The position numbers and the translations under genes are program-made. This document shows, piece by piece, positions 51,536-61,781 of a stretch of DNA of 64,000 nt. How positions within the stretch are numbered: the stretch's first letter is position 1; the number at the start of each line of letters is the position of its first letter. This stretch comes from Prorocentrum cordatum (lineage: Eukaryota > Sar > Dinophyceae > Prorocentrales > Prorocentraceae). A model generated the notes under the pieces. It saw nothing but the letters and a program-made list of their open reading frames with translations, made no database searches and had not been told where the DNA came from. The stretch spans positions 1-64,000 of the forward strand of contig CAUYUJ010020254.1 in NCBI GenBank assembly GCA_963575745.1, written 5' to 3'.

Positions 51536-51727
51536 TCAGTTCCAGCGGCGCGAACTTCCCGCAGACGATCCCACACGGTTGCCGAGCGTGTTGCGCCGCT
51601 GGCTCTCGGGCTCACAGCGCTTCGGCGCGGCCCGATCCCCCAAAAGCGGCAATGTCCTGCGCCGTTCCTGGCTCCCGATTGGCTGGGTGGGTCTGGCAGG
51701 TTTCCGGTTCTCCAAAGTTTGATAAGG

Positions 51728-52560
51728 AATCGTTCTCTTCTCCATTCCTCCCCACTCCGTCTCCTCCTCCTCCTCCTCCTCCTCCTCCTCCTCCTCCTCT
51801 TCGTCCTCCTTCCCCTCCTTAGACCTGTCCTCCTCCAACTCCTCGTCATTGTCCTCGTCCCCCCGCACAAAAACAAAGAAATCAAACACCGACGGCTGAA
51901 AACAACGGAAAACAAGGAACAGCATCAAATACCGACAGCTGAAAAGACAATAGAGCACAACGAATAACCAAACAAATTTTAATTGACAAACGCAAGGTGC
52001 ACCAGAGGAGGGATCAACAACAAGTATCACTGGAAAACAGAATTTAACAACAAAAACCAACGACGACGACACCACCAACAACAAATTTACCAGACAACGA
52101 ATTGTCGGGTCGTTCGGCTGACCCTGTGGTCAACGAGCCCAGGCGGGACAAACACATTCGGCGCAGACACCGAGTGAATAAAACAGTAACACCAGCAATA
52201 TCATCAACATAAACGAACATGACAGCAATACCATCAACACAACCAGCATCACTATTCACGACAGCAACGACATCAACAGCAACGGCGAACATACACATAA
52301 CAGCATGCTTCCATATAACACATTCCTCGCGTCCATGCTTGGTTAATAGATCCTTTCGCGAGCTGTGGTCTGACCTCAACGAAAACACAAGCAATGCTAT
52401 CACACCCCATGATCCACACAACAGAAACAGCAGTAATTGCACCAAGAACATAACACCACAACTGTAACAATAATAACGACAACAACGAAGTGTAATAGCG
52501 GCAACCAACACACAAACAACAAACAACAACATAACCAACAACGCCGCCATGATATAGCGC
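51728..52560. repeat. TCC array then A/C-rich, CAA/ACA-rich tract
   Basis: (TCC)n at 51,755-51,840 is followed by about 700 bp in which A and C predominate, with CAACAAC/ATCAACA words. There is no coding evidence in either strand. 52,560-53,290 is unique GC-rich sequence, and 53,295-53,372 is (GGA)n; none carries a gene I can support. Confidence 0.6.
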
Positions 52561-53907
52561 TGTCTCCCAGGGGTATTCTGTGACATACGGACGCCGCCTC
52601 CGAGACGACTTCGATATTGCCTCGATATTGCCCCAATCTGACCCCGTGGACCATAGTTGACCCCAAGATTGCCCCAATATGCTCCAGTGTGATTCCGATG
52701 CCTTTCTTCCTCTTGCCCTCGCAATTGGCTTGGGTCGATAGGACAGATTGGGCTGCTGGCACTCCGCCCGCTCGTCGTCGTCCTTTTCCTCTCTCTCGTC
52801 CTTGTCGCCCTCCTCGTCGTCGTCGTCGCTGTCCGCCAGGCCCTCCCGGCACCGTACGTAGCAAAAAACCGAGTCCCCGACACAGGCCGAATCCATTGGT
52901 TTCGTTGATCTGATCACGATGCCATGTGGCGCCCGCCCGACCCGTCCGATAGGGTCCTCCTGCCCGACCCGCGCCCCGCCCGCCAGAGGCCCGCCCCCCC
53001 ATCCGCTTTTCAGGGCCCGCCGGCTCGACCGCTTGGACTCCCGCCCGCCCGCTTCGATCTATCCCGCCGTCCCGACCCGCCCGTTCGGGCCCGCCCGCCG
53101 GACCAGCTCGACCCGCCCGCGAGGGTCCGCCGCCGGACCCGCCCGCGAGGGTCCGCTGGGCCGACAGCTGGAGCCAAACGCCGCCCCCGTGCCGCCCGCC
53201 CGACCCTTCGCTCGACAGCTCCGCCTCGGCGCGGCTGCCGCCGCCAGCCGTCGCCGTCGACGAGCACCGTCGGTGCCCTCCCGCCCGATCCGAGGCGGAG
53301 GACGAGGAGGAGGAGAAGGAGAAGAATGAGGAGGAGGAGGAGGAGGAGGAGGAGGAGGAGGAGGAGCCCGCCGCCGCGCAGGCGCCCGGCTGCGGCCCGC
53401 GGCCGCCCGTGCAGCAGATGTGCGGCTCGGCGCCCGCGGACGCCTTCGCCCCCGCGCCCGGGCCAGGAGAGCCCGCCTCCTTCGGGAGGAGGGCGCGCTG
53501 CCGTGAGGAGCCCGTCAGCGTGTCGCTCTTTCGTTTCTTCGTTATATGAGGCCTGGTGTGCCTTCGGCCGAGGCAGCACTGATGGGTCCCCCACGGCGGC
53601 GTGGCAGTGGTGCTGTTTATGCTCACCTGCTCCTCCCCTCGGGGTGCACGCAGTGGGGGTCAGCGCGGGCTGGCGTTCCGATTCCCCCTCCAGCTAGCCT
53701 GGGCGTGCGAGCCACGCGGAGCCTGGCACCCCCTCCCCTCCCCCCCGCTGGCGCGGGTCTGGGAACTACTACACGACCAAACGCAATCCACAACATGGCT
53801 ACGACAGGCCCGGGTCGGCGCTGACCCTGATCAGCGGGCCCCCGACCCATGCGTACAGTATATGTGGATGTTTCGAGGACCTCCACGCGGGCTTCCAGAG
53901 GTTGATT

Positions 53908-54139
53908 CAGAAGGGGAAAACGCACACAGATGACAACGAATCGTCGACTCCCAGGAAAAGGTTGGAAAATATGGGAAGTGGGGGGAAGACAAAAACCCAG
54001 GGATACGGGGAAATATGGGGAGTCCTGGGATTTGTGTGCTTTTGTGTGTGCGCGTGTGTGTGTGTGTGTGTGTGCGCGTGTGTGTGTGTGTGCGTGTGTG
54101 CGTGTGTGTGTGCGCGTGTGTGTGTGTGTGCGTGTGCGT

Positions 54140-54173
<34 letters not shown>

Positions 54174-54186
54174 CCCTGGGCCCCTT
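53908..54186. repeat. dispersed repeat family (copy 3) carrying a GT expansion
   Basis: GGGGAAAACGCACACAGATG, CGAATCGTCGACTCCCAGG and GGGAAGTGGGGGGAAGAC, then TGTGTCCCTGGGCCCCTTCA. The short TGTGTG present near the end of the other copies is expanded here to about 125 bp of GT/GC dinucleotides (54,047-54,172). Confidence 0.75.
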
Positions 54187-54479
54187 CATTATTTGCGCGG
54201 TGGGGCCACAGCGGGGCTCACAAAGACAGGGGCCCCTGGTGCGTACCTCGAGAAGCGCGCGAGGCACTCAGAACCTGCACTGTGCGACTCCAGCTCGAGC
54301 TCGGATTCGACGACGACGACGACGAGCGACGAGCGACGAGGGACGAGCTCGAGCTCGTGCTGCACTGTCGACGACGAGCGAGGGGGGAAATGAGAAGGGG
54401 CGGGCTTCTCAGGAGGCTCGGAAGTCCCCAAGCCTTCTGAGCAGCTTTCTAAGCCTGACCCGGAGGCACAAACAACCGC

Positions 54480-54965
54480 TCAGACGGCGCGAGGGCTTCT
54501 GAGAAGTCCCGCCGCCTTCTCAGAAGGCCTTCTCCTTTTCATTTCCCACCCTCGCTCGCCGCCAAAGGATGGGGCAGGAGTCAAGGCCGCCGCCGCCTTT
54601 GCCATCCTGTCCGCCGAGTCGCTGCCTTTCGCGACGAGCCGTTCTCTAGAGCCCATCTCGAGCGTGCCGAGATCTTGGTGGGCCTTGACTTTGGCCACCT
54701 CCAGACGCTTGAAGCTACACTGCATCCCCAGGACGAAAGGGTTTTCCTCTTGGGCCCAGAACGACGGCTTGAAGTCTTGAGCAGACGCGTATGAGATAAC
54801 CGCCGCCTCATCCAGTGAAGTTTGCGCGGGTCCAATTGTGGTTATGCTTTTTGTTACAATGGATCCGATGTCCTTCCGCGTTGATCCGATTTCGAGGGAA
54901 GGGGGTTCGGCCATCAATTTCCCAGGATGGGTCCTCAACTCAGCTGTCTCACGCACTCCCATCAA
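54480..54965 (-). pseudogene. RNase H-like domain fragment of a retroelement
   Basis: Minus frame of 161 codons. The C-terminal half reads RLEVAKVKAHQDLGTLEMG, then SDSADRMAKAAAAL. V-K-A-H-x(n)-D-x-A-D-x-x-A-K-x-A is the typical C-terminal signature of RNase HI domains in LTR and non-LTR elements. The preceding region (AVISYASAQDFKPSFWAQEE, NPFVLGMQCSFKRLEV) fits the alpha-beta part but lacks a clear first Asp. The N-terminal part is repeated at 55,560-56,046 in decayed form. It is best seen as a truncated non-LTR or other retroelement piece. Confidence 0.45.
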
Positions 54966-55105
54966 CTATCCTCGCGCGCGGGCCCCGCTCAGCATGACTG
55001 CGTGTCTCTTCATCCCGGTTGCTGCGCGCAGCTCGTCCAGACGCCGTCCGTTCGGCGGCGCCGTTGTTTTTTGTCGACCGAATCATTGCCATTTTCACCT
55101 CAAGA
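54760..55105. repeat. duplicated segment shared with 55,560-56,046
   Basis: TTGAAGTCTTGAGCAGACGC, TCCAGTGAAG, GATCCAATTGTG, then TCAATTTCCCAGGATGGGTC, GCGCGCGGGCCCCGCTCAGC and CGTCCGTTCGGCGGCGCCG occur in the same order in both. The second copy has about 145 bp extra (55,640-55,830). The 85-bp tandem array separates them. Confidence 0.8.
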
Positions 55106-55106
55106 G

Positions 55107-55545
55107 GGCCCTACGTCTCCTGACCCAACGGACTGCCTGTGCGCCTTGGGGTAATAAACAAATCCGAAGCCCAAAAACGCCCATGCGTGTCGGCCCTGCG
55201 TCTCCTGACCCAACGGACTGCTTGAGCACTCTGTGGTAGCCAACAAATCCGAAACCCAAAACGCCCATGCAGTTCGGCCTTGCGTCTCCTGACCCAACGG
55301 ACTGGCTCTGTGCTATGATGTAACCAACAAATCCGAAGCCCAAAACGCTTGTGCGTTTCGGCTCTTCGTCTCCTGACGCAACGGACTGCCTGCACGCTTT
55401 GCGGTAACCAAGAAACTCGAAGCCCAAAACGCCCATGCGTTTCAGCCTTGCGTCTCCCAATCAAACGGACTGCTTGCGCGCTATGTTGCAACCAACAAAT
55501 TCTAAGCCCAAAACGCCCATCCCCAAGACGGAAGTGCTTTCCTCT
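55107..55545. repeat. 84-90-bp tandem array (about five units)
   Basis: CGTCTCCTGACCCAACGGAC starts units at about 55,110, 55,200, 55,286 and 55,368, with a diverged fifth near 55,452. Each continues with AACAAATCCGAAGCCCAAAA and CGCCCATGCG. Frames are artefactual. Confidence 0.88.
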
Positions 55546-55559
55546 TCTGCCTGGAAAAC

Positions 55560-56046
55560 GATTTGAAGTCTTGAGCAGACGCGTATAAGATAACCGCCGT
55601 CGGATCCAGTGAAGGTCGCGCGGATCCAATTGTGATTTTGGTTTTTCTCACGGTGGATCCGATTCTCTTCCGTGCCGATCCGATTTCGGACTCTCTGGAT
55701 CTGCGTCAGTTTTTTACGGTGGATCCGATGTCTACCCCGTAAAACATTCGTAAGTAGTATTAAACTAAACCGGGGAAGCGGAATAATTCGGATCCGCAGA
55801 CCCCAGAACCCGCCCGCGTTAAGATTCTACGGGGGAAGGGGATTTGGTCATCAATTTCCCAGGATGGGTCCTCAACTCAATTGTCTCGCGCATTCCCATC
55901 AACTGTCCGCGCGCGCGGGCCCCGCTCAGCATGAATGCGTGTCTCTTCCTCCTGGTTGCCGCACGCAGTTCGTCCAGACGCCGTCCGTTCGGCGGCGCCG
56001 ATGTTTTATCTGTCGACCGAATCATCGCCATTTTCACCTCAAGAGG
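55560..56046. repeat. duplicated segment, second copy
   Basis: See 54,760-55,105. This copy contains an insertion with GGATCCGAT words and is more decayed in the RNase H-like frame. From 56,050 to 57,435 there is (GGA)n at 56,463-56,525 and otherwise GC-rich sequence with no gene I can support. Confidence 0.8.
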
Positions 56047-57436
56047 AAAATATTTCCTCCTGCGAAAACAGGCCTTGGCTAGGACCTAAACTCCAGCATA
56101 CAGCTCCTTCCTAGAGACCGTGGGGCGTTGGTGGATTGAAGGGATGCCCTTGAAATCCGTCCAGACTTTGGTTACTCTAGTTCAGGTGGCAGCGGCGAGA
56201 AACCTTAAGTGTTCGGCGGCAGGTGGGGTCTGGGGTTAAAGCAGTCCCCACGGGGCCCGACAGGCAAGCAACTAGGTCAACTTCGTCTTCGACTTTGACC
56301 ATGGACCAGGCTGGCGCATCCAAAAACCCGATATCCAGGTTTCAAGACATTACCGTCGCGAAAAAAAACTTTACACAGCTACGTCTTTGGGCTGACCTTT
56401 TCTAGCCCAGTAGACTGCGATCTCTGGCCCCAAGCATTGCGGCTGCAGGGCGCGCAGAGGACGAGGAAGACAAGGAGGAGGAGGAGGAGGAGGAGGAGGA
56501 GGAGGAGGAGGAGGAGGAGGATGAAACGGCGTGGGCTTCGGGGTGCAGGGAAACGGCGGGGAAGGGACCCCGTCCCAAACACGGTTTAAAACCACGCACC
56601 TTTTGCTTCGCGACGGGTTGGTCCAACGCAGCGAGGGCAGTGGCGGGATGCGCCGAACAGGTTGCCATCGAGCTTGTGCAGACTGGGGCCAATCGCAGCC
56701 AGTTGTCGGACGCAAGAAAAGAGGTTGGGCGCCCACGACAGGAAGCATGCACGCGCATACGCCGCAGGTGATCCGGTTAGGGGTAAAGCGAGGCGGTGGA
56801 GGAGAGCAGGTTGTGGAGAAGCCGGCCGGCGAGAACGGACCACGAAAGGCCAGCGCCAGGAGTTGCGCCAGCGCCGAGGCGGACGACCTGGGAGAGTAAG
56901 AGCAGGGGGAGAGGCAGATGAGACGACGCCGCCCGGGACCCAGGGCGAGCCCGAGACCAGGAGGAACACCCCGGGCGACCAGAGGAGACGACGCCGCCTG
57001 CCGACCCGAGGACCGAGGGGGGGAGGGGACGAACACCCCGGGCGACAGCCCGAGGGACGAGCAGAAGGGGGGGCAGAGGGAGCGGCGCACGACGGCGAGA
57101 CAATGAGGGGAGGACGACCCACCAACGGCGCGCGGGGCAGCCGGCACAGGGAGGCCGTCTGGCCGAGGCCGATGAGGCAGCTCCAGGTGGGGGGGGGGCA
57201 GAGCCCAAGGTTTCCTGGGGAGGCCGATCGAGCAGAAGCGCGGCCAGCTCCGCAGTGGACAAGAGAGAATGCGGCCCGGTAAGCAGGGAACAAAGAGCGC
57301 CAAGCTGCAGGGGCTGGGCTGGGCGATCAGTCTGCTGGCGCCAGCCCAGGAGCCGAGGGCTCGTAGAGGGGGGTCATCCTTAGGTGGTGTAGTGGAACGA
57401 TTCCAGACGGATGCTCAAATTTCCTTTTTCCAATTA

Positions 57437-57616
57437 GAAGAAGAACGAAACGCCATAAACGTAAAGTATTGGCGCTCCGCGCGGTTCTATTCGATCTGCG
57501 CTGAAAACCTTCTCCCAGGGCGCGCGGCTCCGGCGCCGCCGAGGGGGCCCAGCGCGGATCCAAGAAATCCGCGCGGAGCGCCAAAAGTTGATGTTTATGG
57601 CGTTTTTTATTTTCCC
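57437..57616. mobile_element. fold-back element (copy 3)
   Basis: Left ACGCCATAAACGTAAAGTAT then TGGCGCTCCGCGCGG; right CCGCGCGGAGCGCCA then TTGATGTTTATGGCGTTTTT. The GGATC/CGCGCT core and loop match the copies at 20,636 and 24,576, but this copy is more diverged and its outer ends are unclear. Confidence 0.6.
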
Positions 57617-57659
57617 AACGATGTTCTTGCCCATCCCACTTCTGCCCCTACCCCACTCC

Positions 57660-57841
57660 GAAGCCAGGCGGAGGCTGGCAAACCCGTGGCTGCCAAAACG
57701 GAGCTCCGGGATTTTGTTTTGTTCTTCCGGGAAGCAGCCCGTTTATTCTTCAGTGCGCTGACCTGTCTTCCGGGAATATGTTTCTTTATTCCGGGAGGAC
57801 CGTTTTGGCAGCCGCGGATTTGCCAGCCCTCGCTCGGCTTC
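57660..57841. mobile_element. 182-bp element with about 60-bp inverted arms
   Basis: The left arm GAAGCCAGGCGGAGGCTGGC then AAACCCGTGGCTGCCAAAAC is mirrored by CGTTTTGGCAGCCGCGGATT then TGCCAGCCCTCGCTCGGCTTC. Identity is about 85 percent over about 60 bp. The loop is AT-rich. It sits 75 bp from the right flank of the Penelope-like element (minus-sense 3' side). Confidence 0.7.
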
Positions 57842-57915
57842 CGACCCACCCGTCCCCCTTAGAGAGGGGCAAGCGGGCGACCAGTCCGAGGAGGCAGCAC
57901 ACGGGGGGGAGGGGG

Positions 57916-58065
57916 GTAAGCAGCAAGAGAAGAAGACATCGCGGGATGACATGCCGCCCATCTTTTCCAGTATCGAGCGCGGACGCCGCCAGAGTGACTT
58001 CGAGCGCGTCGTGGGCCACTCTGGCCCTCGAGAAAACGCGGCTGCGGAATGGAAAGGGGAGGGGG
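57916..58065. repeat. direct repeat (pseudo-LTR), 3' copy
   Basis: GTAAGCAGCAAGAGAAGAAG to GGAATGGAAAGGGGAGGGGG. The matching copy is 62,952-63,100, offset 5,036 bp. Confidence 0.9.
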
Positions 58066-58152
58066 TTGGGAAGGTTACGGGGAGAGGGATGAGAGAGAAC
58101 CCGCCTTGCCCTCTCAACAGGGAGGGTCCTGCTTCACTAGACAGGGCAAGCC

Positions 58153-58536
58153 TCACCTCCTCCGGGCCATGAATGCCCCCATCGCACATAGCACAACTCC
58201 CTGGGCTTGGGAACGTAACCAAGCCATCTCGCTAGCGTCGTAGACGGTGAAAGGAAGCCCCACTGCATCCAGCACCCACTGGACTTGCCGAGACTCTTCA
58301 AAATGCGATACCCGTAGAGTGAACCAAGCTTCGGCGATATCTCGATATCGGTTCAAAGATGGTGACCAATCCTCGCACCATGCACTGATCATCCACATCC
58401 CATGCGAAACAATAAGGAACGTGCCCATGAAGCTGACGCCCCAGAACACGCACTGGAGCAAGAGGTAGAGGGTCGGATAGCGCCACTGCCATACATAGCA
58501 CGGCATGGGCGAGATAGACCTTGGAGCCCACAACAC
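58153..58536 (-). CDS. small hydrophobic protein or element 3' region, unrecognised
   Basis: A 127-codon minus-strand frame between the RT/extension frame and the 3' direct repeat. It contains two likely membrane segments (YLLLQCVFWGVSFMGTFLIV; a second near its end, QGVVLCAMGAFMARR) separated by a polar region (SLNRYRDIAEAWFTLRVSHF). Composition is normal. It may be a separate small frame of the Penelope-like element or part of its 3' untranslated region; no family recognised. Confidence 0.3.
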   Translation of the reverse strand: MLWAPRSISPMPCYVWQWRYPTLYLLLQCVFWGVSFMGTFLIVSHGMWMISAWCEDWSPSLNRYRDIAEAWFTLRVSHFEESRQVQWVLDAVGLPFTVYDASEMAWLRSQAQGVVLCAMGAFMARRR

Positions 58537-58614
58537 ATGACTGCTGGACTCCTGATGCCGCCATACATCCCAAGGTACTTTGTGGTCGGGCTGCCGGCGC
58601 TGCCATGTTCCTAG

Positions 58615-60027
58615 TCACCGCGCTTCGCCGATGACGATATCCACCGCCAGCTTGGCCTTCTCCTTCTTCGTACCTGTCTGCTTAGATGACGGAGCGTGGG
58701 ATTTGATGAGCCTGTTAACCTGGCCCGTCGCCCACTTATCCTGGAGCGCCCCTTCCACGAGCTTCTCGTAGTCTTTACGCGTGCCTTTCACCGGGACGTC
58801 CGTCTTAGAGCCGAGGACCGCTTGGAGCCATCCCACTTCCGTGCGGGACAAGATGGCGTCCTTCGCACGCTCATCCCCAGAGGCAGCCCCTTGCCCCCGC
58901 GGCGCCTGACGCTCATCACTGCGTCCACGGCGCGGCGGCTCCGGCGGGAAGCCGCGGCCGCCGTCGCACCTCGGGGGCTGCTCGTCGGGGCCGAAGGCGA
59001 TGCCCGTCATCTCCTTCATCTGGGCCTGGAACTCGGACCGCATCAGCCGGGCGAGGTGCTCGCCCTGGGACCTCAGGTTGGCCTCGTTCTTTTCCTGCTC
59101 CTTGTCGCGGGTCATCTGCGCGTACTCCGGGTCGATGCGTTGCAGCCTCTTCCTGGCCTTCTCGATGCACCGCTGCTTGAACTCCCCCTCAGACAACGAC
59201 TCCCCGTCGGTGTCCACGAAATTCCGGCGCCGGCCGCGCCCGCTCCGCTCCCTTCCGCCGTCGCGGTGGTCCCTATTGTCGCGGACATCCTTGTAGTCGC
59301 GGTAATCGTACTCGTCCTCGTACCTGTCCTCGTACCTGGTGCCACCGCGATGCGGGTAGCGGAAGTCACGGCCGTGAGAGTAGCGGAAATCACGGTCGTC
59401 GCGGCCGCCACCTCCGCGGCCACTTCCGCGGCCACCATGGCCATGACCGCGGCCGCCGAAGTCCCTCTCATAGCGACCCATTGCCTCAGTCCTGAGTAGT
59501 TTCGTCCACGTCAAAAATCTCGCCCTGACAATTTGAGCCGAGAAACTGTACGGGAGGGAGAAGATCATGGCCCGCAGGAGGTTCACCGGATAACCCAGGA
59601 TGAACAACTCCAAAATGTATTCCAGAACCCAATAAGCAGCCAGGCCAGGAGGCAACCCCAGAGATCTTGACCTGGCCAGTCGCCCAGTAAGGAGACCCCG
59701 AAGATGGTGGAAACCTCGCGCCAAGCATCCAGGCCAGGGAACAAGGGTACAACTGCCGCGGGGCACCATGGGAGAGTATAGCCAGCCTCTATTTACGTTC
59801 TTTGGGAGCACAACTAGAGCGGAGCCCACAGGGACCAATACCAAATCTAACCATGTGACTCGTTTGTCCTCCCCGGAGAGGTCGGAGGCCTCAGAAACTT
59901 TGACGTCATACGTCAGCGCAATGCACTCATACAGACACGCCCGACAATATGATGTGCTGAGTCCCAAAATGTCGTCGACGAAACGACGCATACTGATATC
60001 TGGAACGCACGGGGAAGGCCCGGACAC
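58615..60027 (-). CDS. Penelope-like RT C-terminal part fused to Arg/Gly/Tyr-rich extension
   Basis: 470 codons. Residues 12-20 hold the RT catalytic box (SMRRFVDDILGLS), followed by RT motif D/E-like sequence (KRVTWLDLVLVPVGSALVVL; W-L-D-L in place of F-L-D). A thumb-like region follows (LARSRSLGLPPG; ILELFILGYP). From residue 183 the same frame continues into an RGG/RDYR-type low-complexity domain (GRYERDFGGRGHGHGGRGSG; RYEDRYEDEYDYRDYKDVRD), a charged helical domain (EFKQRCIEKARKRLQRIDPE; HLARLMRSEFQAQMKEMTG) and a C-terminal segment (VNRLIKSHAPSSKQTGTKKE) faintly like a SAP motif. An in-frame ATG begins the extension, so it may be a separate protein. RG-rich domains usually bind RNA. The FVDD box secures the RT call. 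Confidence 0.65.
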   Translation of the reverse strand: MSGPSPCVPDISMRRFVDDILGLSTSYCRACLYECIALTYDVKVSEASDLSGEDKRVTWLDLVLVPVGSALVVLPKNVNRGWLYSPMVPRGSCTLVPWPGCLARGFHHLRGLLTGRLARSRSLGLPPGLAAYWVLEYILELFILGYPVNLLRAMIFSLPYSFSAQIVRARFLTWTKLLRTEAMGRYERDFGGRGHGHGGRGSGRGGGGRDDRDFRYSHGRDFRYPHRGGTRYEDRYEDEYDYRDYKDVRDNRDHRDGGRERSGRGRRRNFVDTDGESLSEGEFKQRCIEKARKRLQRIDPEYAQMTRDKEQEKNEANLRSQGEHLARLMRSEFQAQMKEMTGIAFGPDEQPPRCDGGRGFPPEPPRRGRSDERQAPRGQGAASGDERAKDAILSRTEVGWLQAVLGSKTDVPVKGTRKDYEKLVEGALQDKWATGQVNRLIKSHAPSSKQTGTKKEKAKLAVDIVIGEAR

Positions 60028-60464
60028 TTTAGTGCAAGTAGACGGGGGCGATGATGACGAAGCTGATGACGAGAAACCCTGAGACGTGAACTTCTGCTGT
60101 GCGCGCGTGCGCGGAGCTCCTGGGCTGCCAGGAAAATGCTGAGAGCTGCACCGCTCATGCAGCCACCAATTGGGACGCCTCGCAACTCAAATACCACATT
60201 GCCCAGGACAACGAGAGAGATCCAACAGTAGCACGTGAACGCCAAGAGAATATCTGACGCCTCCACGCAGTACCAACCTACCGGAAGCGTCGAAGATGCC
60301 ACCTTCGTGACTTCAGCACGCCCACGTTGAACAAGAATCTTCAGGGATGGAATGTTCTCTCTGACTGCTTCCACCACCTGCGCCCATGACGAGGCAATCG
60401 CGCTGGACGACACTTGCTCGTACGCTTGGTCCAAGTCTGCGACAACCACGGAAATCTCTTCCAT
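59913..60464 (-). CDS. Penelope-like RT central part (motifs A and B)
   Basis: 183 codons starting MEEISVVVADLDQAYEQVSS, which carries the first catalytic Asp (V-x-D-x-x-x-A-Y-E-x-V). Residues about 92-116 read FELRGVPIGGCMSGAALSIF then LAAQE, the RT motif B region (R-G-V-P-I-G-G-x-x-S). Beyond residue about 120 the frame is overtaken by the adjacent one that carries FVDD, so the true coding path leaves this frame near 60,110-60,030. CAG|GAGCTCC and TTCCAG|ATATC bracket the switch and could mark a short intron; a simple frameshift is equally possible. Confidence 0.65.
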   Translation of the reverse strand: MEEISVVVADLDQAYEQVSSSAIASSWAQVVEAVRENIPSLKILVQRGRAEVTKVASSTLPVGWYCVEASDILLAFTCYCWISLVVLGNVVFELRGVPIGGCMSGAALSIFLAAQELRARAHSRSSRLRVSRHQLRHHRPRLLALKCPGLPRAFQISVCVVSSTTFWDSAHHIVGRVCMSALR

Positions 60465-60500
60465 TGCAACGCCACATCTGCAACATGAGCGTGAGCACTC

Positions 60501-61781
60501 TTAAGATAAAGATCGCCTGGCTAGGTCCACCTCCACTGCAGCACGCTGCATAGAGAAAACTTCGTAACCAATGTTGCCAATTCTGAGCATACCACGAGCT
60601 GCCCGGGCAATAACTCGAAAACCAGCTCCACCAGGACAATCTTTGGTGTTGACCACACGTCGAACACAACTGTGACGAGGCTTGGTGCACGTCTTCGTCC
60701 CGTCGGGTAGCCAACACCTGGACTTCCGTAGCGGAAAAATCGAGGGAGTGCGCGTCGAACGGCGTTCTGGGGGAAGCTGTCGATGGCCGCGGAGCCACGG
60801 CGGTAAACCACAGAGCACTCGCGTCCACATCCAAGTTTTGACGTCGGTGACTGTGAGATCAGGCCGCATGACCCAGTCGGGGTCCTCCAAAATCGATCCG
60901 GCCAAATACTGCATCAGAGAATCCCCATCACAACACCAAAGGCGGTCGGCCATCTTGTCGTCCGCCATCACGACCTCGACGTTGTAGACATCCATTGCAA
61001 GAGACATGGGATGTTCCATATCTCCCCATTGCCAAGGCTGGGAGTCTAGATATGGGCACCGTGTCCAGGCCTCGGATATGGCATCGCAGACGGTGCGAAC
61101 AAGCCGTTGGGTTGGCCGTCTGTGAAGACGCAGTCGTGCAGAACATACAAATAGCTCCTTTCGCGTCTCGCCAAGCACACGCCGGAGACTAGGCCACTGG
61201 GGAAGACGCCACGGACCATCCAGGGCTCGAAGACGTAGAGGAGGCCGAACTGGAACAGATGTATCTCGTACAGGTGGCTCCACGAACATGTAGGACTGGC
61301 AGAACCTCGGAGCCGAGACCTGGCCTTTCCACACCTGCTGGCCTTTGAATGCATGCCGGACACGGGCATGCACCCAATTGCGAGCCGACGCCATTCGGAG
61401 GAATCCTAACCCCTTCCGAAAGGCCAGTTTGACCTGGCGGAGAACTCCATGGTGGCGGAGGGCACGGTGAAGTTGGAGTGGTGGTACTTTGACTGCAGGG
61501 AGCCCCAGCCGACGAAGCCACCCATCCAGACCACGGTAAGCCATACCGCACCTGTGAAAAGATCGAAGGATATGTGGGGCACATTCAGCTGCATGGTACA
61601 CAAGATCGGCCAATTCTACACGCGGCCATCGTGGAAGCGGGATGTGAGGGCGTTTGTGGGCCAGCCACGATAATAGGAGACCCACTCGTTTCCTTTCAAA
61701 CAGCGGCAAAGGACCAATTGTACCTGACAGTGCGAACTCTTCCCTCTGTTGCCGACGATAGAGAGACGAAAAGGGCCCCAC
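60501..61781 (-). CDS. Penelope-like element N-terminal RT region with Cys/His motif
   Basis: 426 codons. Residues about 270-310 read VVMADDKMADRLWCCDGDSL then MQYLAGSILEDPDW, a D-D-K block typical of the first RT motif in dinoflagellate Penelope-like elements as I know them. Residues about 352-378 hold CWLPDGTKTCTKPRHSC (C-x8-C-x4-H-x-C), a possible zinc-binding knuckle next to VRRVV. The end is near EVFSMQRAAVEVDL. The N-terminal 260 residues are basic and unrecognised. The frame overlaps the GIY-YIG frame at 61,616-61,781. It stops 37 bp before the motif A frame begins; a CAG|GCGATC to TTGCAG segment there could be a very short intron. Confidence 0.6.
   Translation of the reverse strand: MGPFSSLYRRQQREEFALSGTIGPLPLFERKRVGLLLSWLAHKRPHIPLPRWPRVELADLVYHAAECAPHILRSFHRCGMAYRGLDGWLRRLGLPAVKVPPLQLHRALRHHGVLRQVKLAFRKGLGFLRMASARNWVHARVRHAFKGQQVWKGQVSAPRFCQSYMFVEPPVRDTSVPVRPPLRLRALDGPWRLPQWPSLRRVLGETRKELFVCSARLRLHRRPTQRLVRTVCDAISEAWTRCPYLDSQPWQWGDMEHPMSLAMDVYNVEVVMADDKMADRLWCCDGDSLMQYLAGSILEDPDWVMRPDLTVTDVKTWMWTRVLCGLPPWLRGHRQLPPERRSTRTPSIFPLRKSRCWLPDGTKTCTKPRHSCVRRVVNTKDCPGGAGFRVIARAARGMLRIGNIGYEVFSMQRAAVEVDLARRSLS

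Noticed and set aside
52400-53626. 408-residue minus-strand frame
   Set aside because: Runs across a GGA array and GC-rich unique DNA with Gly/Arg/Ser bias; no recognisable motif, several competing frames.
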